Source: Rodentolepis nana (taxonomy: Eukaryota; Platyhelminthes; Cestoda; Cyclophyllidea; Hymenolepididae). From it: a stretch of 12,818 nt of DNA. The first letter of the stretch is position 1. Every line of letters starts with the position of its first letter. The notes beneath the pieces are model-generated. The model had not been told where the DNA came from and searched no databases. It saw only the letters and a list, made by a program, of their open reading frames with translations. Positions 1 to 8,500 of the stretch are shown here, piece after piece. Made by a program: the position numbers and the translations under genes. The stretch lies in NCBI GenBank assembly GCA_900617975.1, contig UZAE01001532.1, positions 1 through 12,818 of the forward strand. Reading direction: 5' to 3'.

Positions 1-220
1 TAAATTTTGTTCTGAGAAGATGAAAAAGGAATATTTGTGACGTAAGAGGTTGAAATCTAATAGATAACTTCGAAAAAGAAAATAAAGTTGCTGCTAATGA
101 TTTTATATCTATGATACATCGATTTTATTTTAATTCAATTTAACATTCAACATTTCGATAAGGAAACTGTGCTGCTTAAAACTTAATATAGTCAAGTGGT
201 TAAATGCATGTCACAAGTAT

Positions 221-508
221 TTATTTATTTATATCAAATGGCAGGCTTTGTAACAGTTATCATTATCGCTTCACCGAAGGGGGGAACATCGAAGTCACAT
301 AAAGTCGAGGGGGGAGGGGGTGAGGGGGAACAGAAGAGTGATTCACATATGCAAGAGAGACAGGCAATACTGTAAAGAAAATGGTAAGATGAGTACTGTG
401 AAAGTGATGAACATGAAATAGAGTCGGGTCATGGTAGTTCAAAGTGAGAAGTCACCTGCTCACGTTGCCCAGGGTGCACCACGTAGAGGTTAGTCTATCG
501 CGCATCCC
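221..508 (-). mobile_element. short retroposon (SINE-like), left copy, inverted
   Basis: Read on the minus strand this begins GGGATGCGCGATAGACT at 508. It runs through GTGGTGCACCCTGGG and CTCTTCTGTTCCCCCTC and ends in CTGCCATTTGATATAAATAA plus further TAAA units near 221. It is clearly homologous to 12388-12709 but about 34 bases shorter and diverged by many substitutions and indels in the middle. Its tail has more TAAA repeats. No clear target-site duplication remains, which together with the divergence suggests an older insertion. Confidence 0.78.
279..328 (+). repeat. G-run cluster within the left retroposon
   Basis: Runs of six, six, five and five G lie at 279-284, 309-314, 316-320 and 324-328. 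The last three are separated by one and three bases, the first by 24. Four runs of at least three G could form a quadruplex with one long loop. The right copy has a C-rich counterpart with shorter runs, so the long runs are specific to this copy. Confidence 0.5.
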
Positions 509-3500
509 TGCTGTAATATATCATACTATGAAAATCAATTGGAAGTACGGGATTATGAATTACTGATGTAGTTTTCTGATCACGAAGGCACCTATTCGAT
601 GCTTGAAATGACTAACTTTTGTTGGTATTAAACCGGATTTCCTCCTTTTAAAACTTCGATTATATTCATTTTTAATTCATTGAGTTTTCGTCAAGAATCT
701 ACTTAAATACAAGCTAATCAGCAATTTGATATCACGAAGGTTGCAACCTTATAAGATTGCCTTTCTATAAGCCATTGTAATTAAAATTAGAGAGTGTTAA
801 TGAGACTTCGCTTTTGAACTTAATTCAATGCAGTTCCTGTCATCAGTCATATATGTTGCCGGATGATTCCCCAAGGAGTGGTCTTAATACTACTGCCTAC
901 AAGTCACTAGATAAAACACAGATTTATTACCAAGTTCATTTCAAAAATAAAATTATATTCTAAAATTATAAATTTGTTTTATAGTTTGAGTAAACAATTT
1001 GTAAATTTGTGGGACATTTAATGTGTGTCACCGCTGATTTGTTATATTCACCTTTCGGCTAACAAGAATGCTTCCTTATAAATATCGAAAAATGGCACCC
1101 AAAGTCTTAAAATACCTTGAGAGTATTAAGAACTTCTGAGCCATTTTTTCAACTTAATAGCCAGGCCTATTTCTTATCTCGCAAACTCTACCATTGATTT
1201 ACAGTATTATCAAAGAAATGGCTGCCTTAAACAAGTTCTGGTGAAACATTCGAAAGACAAATAACATTTCGTTAAGTCCTTCCTATGTTTTAATAAGAAA
1301 AAATTACAAAACACTGACATTTAATGTTTTAAATAGAATTTCTTGACCTTGAATGCTCAATGTGTTTAATGAAAATCTATTGTGAATTGGACAGAATTGT
1401 TAGATTATAGAATTTCTAGTTCATTTTGTACGATGGCCGCATGGAACATAGTTAGGCCTATCTGAGTAATTACTTAAAATGAATGGAAATTCCAAGTATC
1501 AAGTCGAATCTTACAAAACTTTCGAACAGAAATAAAAATGTCGTTATTCTGGTGTTACTTTGTAAATTATCAAGTGCAAACAAAAGTTGAACTTAAATTT
1601 TTTAGAGATTAATTTATTGTAAAGCTGAGGGCCGTATTGTCATATTAATAGTTCTTCGCAAAGTAAACAAATGCAATTAAATATGAATAATTTTCGGATT
1701 AAGTTAGTATACATCGTTTGACATAGAGATTCGATACATCACTATTAGTTGGTGGAAATAGTATGAACATAGGTAAGACGAATTCAGGATTGTTAACTTC
1801 CTGTCGCAGTTCTGGGGAATATTAGCTGTTACCTTTAGAAGAGCCTCATGCCGGCGTCTGTGATGAGGATGAATTTCTCTTATACAGCGTTTTAAGCACC
1901 TTTAGCCTTTATATTTATTAAAGCAAACGGAATTCGGAAACTGGAAGTCAGTGTTAACCGTTGTGCCCACAGATAAACCAGCCCCATTTTTGTAGAATAG
2001 ACTGATTTTAAAATTGCGTCTTTGCCAAAATGAAATACTTGGAGATTCTCATTAGTAAAAAGTGTTCTACCATCCAATTCGGAGCAAGCGGTTAGGTTTT
2101 TTCAAGACATTCCATTTCATTTCTATCGTCGTAAAACAGCATGAGGTTTATTATATTGGGGGCTTTTATAATCTGATGCTATTTTTGCGACGCTGAAAAT
2201 AAATGATGACACTGTCTTTGAGGATGCAAGACAAATATATTTTAAAATTAATACATAAAGACGGATCAAAAATTTATTATAAATTAGATTTTAACATAAA
2301 TAGCTTTATTTCGTATTAGCTATCCACGTTATCATGATTACATGCATTCAATTAATTTTATTGAAGAACGATCCTGTTTAAGTTATTCATTATTAATGAT
2401 ATAGTTACTTAAATGATGGCAAGGTTCTATCTTAAAAGTACCATATTTAGGAGTTATAAAAGAACTTCTTCCCTCCCAATTAAAACATTCGAACCTCTTA
2501 GCTATTATGGTCGAATAATTGATGCTTATCTTAGATGGGCCCTCAATAATTGCTCAATTGAAAACAAAGGTGATAAATATAAAGAGGTAATAATAAAGAA
2601 ATATATCTTATTGTTTTAATTTTTTCTTTATGATGGTGATAATTTATAGTGTTTGCCCATTCTAGTTGAAACTAAATCTAAAATCTTTGAATTTGAGTTC
2701 TTATAACTCTTTTACCTATCTAAACTTAATTATTAGCAATTATCAGGTCATTATATCCGAAGTTCGTATTAATAATAAAAATTGAACAAAATGGATAGAT
2801 TCCCCATTTTTGAACATTTAATAAAAATTAGCAAAACTTTATGAATACGTTTGGTGTATTTTGTCATTGTTCCTCAGACTAAACCTGCAATGAGCACTTC
2901 TGAAGGTAAGGTTCAGGAAACGATTTCTTTTCTCTTCCCAGAATGGTCTGACATGAAATATCTTGACGAAAGCACACTTACATCAGCATAAAAAACTATG
3001 ACTGATTAGGCTACGCATTTGTACTTTACTAACCTGTATACTTTAAAACTACCTGTGTTCAAAAGGGAGCAATGTTTTCTAAAGCACTTCGTCAGCTTCC
3101 ACAATGGGAAACTGTCATCATCTTTAATGGTTTAGTCAAAATCAGTCGAATGTTTCCTTAATTGAGCATTAGATGACGGACATAGAACCACGAACTCTGA
3201 TTTGGCGAATTTGGGAATCTAATAATATATTAATTTGACTGTAATTTTATGTTAGATTCACATGAATCAGAAATATTAATGATTCTGTTGATATTTTACT
3301 GGTATTTGATCATGCCCTAAAAATACTTGTTTCCCTAATTTCAAGAAAATAACAATATTATAGTTATTTTCCGTCTTCTTTCAGATTTTTCTTTAAAAAT
3401 CTATCGAGAATAAAGGAAAAATTTATTCTACAAGGTAAGTTTACAAGAAACAAACTTCGAGACTAATTTAACTTCCTTAGTATTAAAGTATTTGATTGAA

Positions 3501-3734
3501 AAAAGCGAAGGGACAATATTTTGGTCACCTGAATTATTGCTTAACTAATACAAATCGGACTAAATTAATTTAAAAATTCTTCGCCTTTAATTTGGCTACC
3601 TAATTTGATTCCAGCTCATTTACACTAATGTTATTTTCCTAGATTTGCGCGGTTGGTGGGGATCAATATTTTCACCGATAATTCAGGTGGATATTGGTCG
3701 ATAATGACGCAGTTATGAGAATCTGGACGAAAAG

Positions 3735-3746
3735 TTGCACGTGCAA
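3735..3746. promoter_or_regulatory. palindromic E-box
   Basis: TTGCACGTGCAA is a perfect 12-base palindrome with a CACGTG core, about 1.65 kb upstream of the start codon. Other CACGTG cores occur near 4403 and 11309. Enhancer function is speculative. Confidence 0.25.
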
Positions 3747-4686
3747 GGAATGATTCATCGAGTACAACTCGACTGGCGTAAAAGTTGTAAATGGTGTCAC
3801 ATAATTAAATAATATTGAAGGAAGTAAATGAATTCCCACGAATATGAACATTAACTGACACGAAATAAGAACAGAAAAAACATATTGCTATCTCACCCCC
3901 AACTTAAAAATTAGCCTTTTAGTTTTAGTCTTAAAACAAACTCAGGTTGCCTGAAATTAAAACTGGTATAAAACTTAAAAGTCAGTATAACCCTCATTCG
4001 TATAGCTTAGAATGTTGCTCGATGAATACTAGCAAAAGCAGAATTAAATCAGATTTAAACTGAGCGAATTTTTTCCTCCTGTTTTAATACATTTTCAAAG
4101 TAATAACTATCAATTTTTTCTTTTTTCTATTCTCTCTTTTTAATCAGTTATATTAGTGATTGTATTTAGTTATGATAGCCAAAAGTCCCTCAAAAATCAA
4201 CTTCAATTTACTAGCCAATTGCCATTCTCGAAATGTATATAGATATTTTTGACCTGGCTTCTTGTTCAAACAAGATTATTTCAAGTAAACATTAATAAGA
4301 AGTTGTGAAAATTTAAATATAGGGAAATACTTTTTGCGAACTTGAATTTTAACCTACCACAGAGAGAGTATTGAGGCTGAAAGAAGGCAAAAATCGATGT
4401 CCACGTGTCCACCCTAAATCGATAGTGTGAATTTTAATCAACATAAATTCCTAAACGAAAAATTTCATTTTGCTATTAAATTGAAAGCCATGATAACTAC
4501 TGAATTAAATGCGCTTGGATAGAAATCCAACTGAATGTAAGAAAATAGATGAAAATTAGATGAATATGCATTATCTCATTCCATTTTTTACGTTCAAGAT
4601 CAAGACTTTTGAGCAGACTTGGTCTTTTGGTTATCACTTTTCCTAAAACTGCGCTCATATAAAGCGTTATGAATACCGGTAAAATT

Positions 4687-4714
4687 TGGTTTCTACCTTT
4701 CTGAGTAGAAACCA
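4687..4714. other. 10-bp perfect hairpin upstream of the gene
   Basis: TGGTTTCTAC (4687-4696) pairs with GTAGAAACCA (4705-4714) around an 8-base loop, about 700 bases upstream of the ATG. Function is unknown. Confidence 0.45.
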
Positions 4715-5109
4715 TGGTCACTTAAAAACCCGAACTTCACAAAACATTCGAAAACATTTATAAAACGTATCTATTGAAAAGAGCACACTAGTTATATTAA
4801 AAGGCTTGCAGAGTATATAACTTCATTTATTAAATTTTGAAGCAGTCGGTGATTATTCAAAAGTCTTTTAAATCAAGTTACTCAAGGAAAGCTGCTTATA
4901 CTCACCACAAGATACCCTCTACGCTTCAAAATTTTTTCCAAATGGAACGGTGTAAATAAGATTGTGACTTAACTATAATTTCGCAATTTGAAGTAACTAT
5001 TGTCATTTAAGACGGTTTTGTTAAAACATTTATATGGTAGTTGAATTAAATGCTAGTTGGCCTACCACACCAAATGTTAAACATGGCATACTTTTCTGAT
5101 CAGGGATAA

Positions 5110-5341
5110 AATTGTTAGTGCGCGCACTTTGACTGCTAATTGGCTGATGTAGTGCGCGAGTGGTTGCTAAAATTGACCAACTGTGAAACTCCACTAGCCG
5201 TGCTCCAATTGGAGATCCGTGTTTTCGCCCAATCGATCTGCGTGCAATCGTTAGCGACGAAGCCTTATTTCGCGAATCTCAACAATCCGTGATTTGCGAC
5301 GTAACGCACGCGACTGCTCCTGTTCGTCCTCCCTCAACTAT
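5110..5341 (+). promoter_or_regulatory. CpG-rich, CCAAT-rich promoter-like block of the boule-like gene
   Basis: Base composition changes sharply from the AT-rich flank to a block with about twenty CpGs in some 220 bases. It contains a perfect 12-base palindrome AGTGCGCGCACT (5118-5129), with a half-copy AGTGCGCG at 5151-5158. A second 12-base palindrome CTCCAATTGGAG (5203-5214) carries two opposed CCAAT boxes. Further CCAAT pentamers lie at 5139-5143 (reverse) and 5229-5233 (forward). GACGTAAC near 5298-5305 resembles half of a CRE. No TATA box stands at a sensible distance; TATAAAT at 5391-5397 touches the ATG and is unlikely to be one. The position directly upstream of the first coding exon supports a promoter role, which is inferred. 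Confidence 0.5.
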
Positions 5342-5370
5342 ATTCTTTGTCTTATTCATTTGTATCTTAG
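5342..5370 (+). promoter_or_regulatory. splice-acceptor-like site in the 5' leader (possible spliced-leader trans-splice site)
   Basis: A pyrimidine-rich tract (about 5342-5364) leads to CTTAG at 5366-5370, only 27 bases before the ATG at 5398. No obvious matching donor was picked out upstream. It could be a cis acceptor for an upstream untranslated exon. In a trans-splicing animal such as a flatworm it could instead be the spliced-leader addition site. It could also be unused and simply lie in the 5' UTR. Sequence alone does not decide. Confidence 0.35.
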
Positions 5371-5397
5371 CGCCATACTCAAGTCTTTCCTATAAAT

Positions 5398-5522
5398 ATG
5401 GTATGTGATTTTATGGTAATCATGTATTCTTTTCAACCTTTCTTTTATTCACTGCTTCGATTCCTCCACTGAGTCATTTCAAGTTGAAATTAAGTTATTT
5501 TTTCTTATTAATTATATTTCAG
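5398..5522 (+). other. boule: start-codon-only exon end and first intron
   Basis: ATG at 5398-5400 is followed immediately by the donor-like GTATGTGATT, so coding exon 1 contributes just the initiator Met. The intron (5401-5522, 122 bases) ends in a pyrimidine-rich run and ATTTCAG. Exon 2 then continues TTVNVQAAEFAARYVDPEG in phase 0. Genomic read-through of the intron end produces a hydrophobic, signal-peptide-like stretch, which is an artefact of the T-rich tract. The next possible in-frame Met would lie downstream of the whole RRM, which argues strongly for this arrangement. Confidence 0.68.
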
Positions 5523-8500
5523 ACTACTGTAAATGTTCAGGCGGCCGAGTTTGCAGCACGTTACGTCGACCCCGAAGGGGTGCCGATCAATGCAAACCAA
5601 GCTCTTCTCGGATCAGGGTCTCCAAGTGCTCCCAAAATAGGCACTCTTATTCCTAATCGCATTTTTGTTGGAGGCATTCCTTCAAACGTTAGTTCTACCA
5701 TTTAGTCTGAAGTGTAAAGAAAAATGTTTTTAGTTTGAAAATTGCTTTTCATTTCGTGTGTAGACGAAATTGTAATAATTTTAAATTTAGGGAAAGGACA
5801 TTTGTCTTACACTCTTTAAATTTTAATCGCTCCGGATGAACCATAGATTTTTTAATGCATTTCATTTCATTATTTTCGTTTTAGACAACTGAACAGGAGC
5901 TCAAAGCATATTTCTCTAGTTTTGGTCAAGTAAAGGATGTGAAGATTATCAATGATAGGCTCGGCGTCGCTAAGGGGTTAGCATGCTTTGCTATGCAACC
6001 TAAAATATTTTCAAAGCTTATTATTTCTATCTATCTTTACAGGAGCTATGGGTTCGTTACATTTGAATGTCAAGAAGTGGCTGAGAAAATCATCAAAAAT
6101 GAATCCGAGACACTCATCTTCAAGGACCGCAAGTTGAACATAGGGCACGCAATTCGCAAGCAGGTAATCTCTCCAATTACCCATTTTACTATTTTGTGAT
6201 TGTTATTGAGGTGCGTGTTTATTGCATGGGTTTTCCATCCTCATTTCACGTTCTGAATGCATCGTTCCTTCTTTGTGTTTTGGTTTGCAGCAGCTCTTCC
6301 CACGTCCAGGTATGTTGTTGGTGCTCCGGCCCGACTGCGTGAAAGTCCCGAATGGTGATGTGCATGCCTTCGCGCTTTGCTTCCTCGTTCTGCCTGTTTA
6401 GTGACCTCTTTTCTTTTTTGGTTTACTTCCTGTTGAAAGCTATCCGGAAATTTATTGTTACTCCTTGTTCCCTCGCTTCAAGCCCTAAATACTGTTTGTT
6501 TCTCCTTATTTAGCTGATGTTACACCAACACTTTTCTTTCCTGGTGGAGCCGCAATTCCTTGCGGCTTTCAGAGTGGATTGCCTGTTTTTCCTTTAACTG
6601 GTCAGGATTACTCTGTTCTTGCACAAGTTCGTTTCTTTTCGCTATCTCTGTCTGCAAATAATAAGGTGGACTAATTGAGTGTAATGTGTCCTTCAGCAGG
6701 GATCAGCATATCAACAAATGCTGCTGCAACAAGCAAATGGAGCCGCAATGTACTTATCTCCCCAGTCGGCAAATCAACAAGCTGCAGCCGCTGCAGCTGC
6801 TGCCGTTCAGTACTCGGCCCTCCAATCGCAGCTGGCTGCTGCTCAACAAAATGCGGCCGCTTACGCCACTCTTCAGCAACAGCAACAGCAACATCAACAG
6901 TATCCTCAAGCCGCTTCCTTTACTGGTACGCTTTTGACTTCATATCAACTACCTTCCACACGAAATTGCCCTTTTATCGCTTAAAATCCATTAGTGTTTT
7001 CAATAAGGGGTTCCATCTAGTATTAGATGTACTTGTCTTTGGTAAATCACATCTCTTATCCAGAAATGTGATTTTAATCCCATTAATTAACTTAATTAAC
7101 AAGGCGCATGGTTTAATAGGCCTAATTTAAAAGAAATGTCAGCCCCCTTAAGCTGTCAGTTCTCATTGATTAACTGGGGCCTCCATCTTATTCCTTGCTC
7201 AAAGTCTATCTGTTTTTAAGGTCAATTAACAACGACCGGAAGTCAGTCACAGGCAGCAATGCTAGCAGCAGCGATGGCAGCAGCATCCCAGTGGCCAAAT
7301 GCTGCAAGTACTCCAGTGAACGGTCATAACACTTCTGGTAGTGTTCCACCATCGCTAACGCCAGCACCAGTTGGTCAGCACACAGCTCCTACTGCTGTGG
7401 ACGCCGCCCAGTCACCAAATGTTGCTGCTTTGGCCGCAGCTGCAGCGGCTGCCGCTTGGAGATGGTTTTCACCAGCTGCTGTTACCCAACACAATGGAAA
7501 TGGAACTCTTTTAGCATCCTCTCCAACAGCTGCATGTGGACAATCCGCTTCACAGCAACAGGTGAGTGGAGTTCTCTACGAGAATCTCTTCTCGCGCTTA
7601 CTTTATCAGCAGCATCAACCAGCTCTTTCTGTTTCTGGTGATTCGGGGATTTTGGAGGAAACGCGATCTGCAAAAAGGCCTCGTCTTAAACAAGATGAAT
7701 AAATGTGCAACAGAACTTCTCTCTTTCATTTCCCCATCCCACTTCATGTATTTAACATTTTCCTATTCTTTCCCTAAATCCCTGTTAAAATATGCATGCA
7801 TGAGTGTGTGCTTGAATAATCTACATAAATTTTACAGTTTATTTGGTTTTCTCATTCCTATTATTTGGTTGATGTAGATCCATTCTGCCGAACATCAACA
7901 ACAGCTGGTTTTTCTGCCGAATACAACTACAACAAGCGACTATAGCACTGATCACAGTGCCCATTCATCGGGCCTTTTGGAGTCGGTAGAGGTACGATAG
8001 TTGAAATCACAGAATCTCGCTGTCATCATACCAAATTTGAGTTCTAGCGTTCGTGCTGGTATTGCTATAGCCGAGTTACGTTTATTATTAGTTATCTTCT
8101 ACTGTCAAACACTGCTTGTGGCACGAACTACGTTCGCGAGTTTATTTGAAGTTTCGCTTTTAAAATTCGTCATCTCGGTTAAAGTTGGTGATCGTCGCTA
8201 TCTCCGTTTATTTCTTTCCCTTTCACTACTTTTCACTTATGCACAAACATCTATCTACCCCTCTCCTTTATAGCCAGGTATGTTTCATTGTGAGGGCCTC
8301 TCAATGAGCCCACCGCAGCACCCACTACAACCAACTCTTCTGCCATTCTTCGCTCCAGCTGTTTTCGATAGCGGAATAGCAGCAACCTCAAGTCCGGTTA
8401 TTGCCAGGCAAATTGTCTCTCCTTCTAGTACTAACGGTCACATCATTACGAACGGCACAAATGGAACCAGCCAAACCCCACAAAGTCAGAATCTATATGC

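Larger units (their letters stand above)
509..5109. other. AT-rich upstream region without a supported gene
   Basis: Only short open frames occur, with stops dense on both strands. The longest (2413-2619 plus, 4497-4721 minus, 1892-2077 minus) show no recognisable protein motif. Small palindromes include AAGGTTGCAACCTT at 737-750 and an 8-bp stem with a CTTT loop at 3383-3402. No further retroposon copy was found. The stretch may hold enhancers or untranslated exons of the downstream gene, but nothing shows this directly. Confidence 0.6.

Noticed and set aside
5391..5397. TATAAAT as a TATA box
   Set aside because: It touches the start codon, which would place transcription initiation inside intron 1 and downstream of the ATG.
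5484..5705. Open frame starting with a hydrophobic, signal-peptide-like stretch before the RNP2 motif
   Set aside because: The hydrophobic part is the translation of the T-rich end of intron 1 and the frame has no ATG. A consensus acceptor at 5521-5522 and the ATG-donor at 5398 explain the coding start better. DAZ-family proteins are not secreted.
5939..6199. Single continuous RRM frame including 5977-6042 as coding
   Set aside because: Reading through inserts 22 residues unrelated to RRMs between K-G and Y-G-F-V. Donor and acceptor signals fit and removing them rebuilds RNP1.
6675..7130. 151-codon and 83-codon frames overlapping exon 7
   Set aside because: They are shifted readings of the CAG/GCN-rich exon giving Ser/Cys-rich peptides. 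The correct frame joins exons 6 and 8 and gives the Q/A-rich tail.
7482..7877. Other frames on both strands over exon 8 and intron 8 (7456-7641, 7482-7673 minus, 7566-7877)
   Set aside because: They are shadows of the coding exon or intron sequence, without motifs or matching splice phases.
8001..8273. 90-codon open frame filling intron 9
   Set aside because: It starts without ATG right after an in-frame TAG and has a hydrophobic composition typical of T-rich intron DNA. It ends exactly at the acceptor zone.
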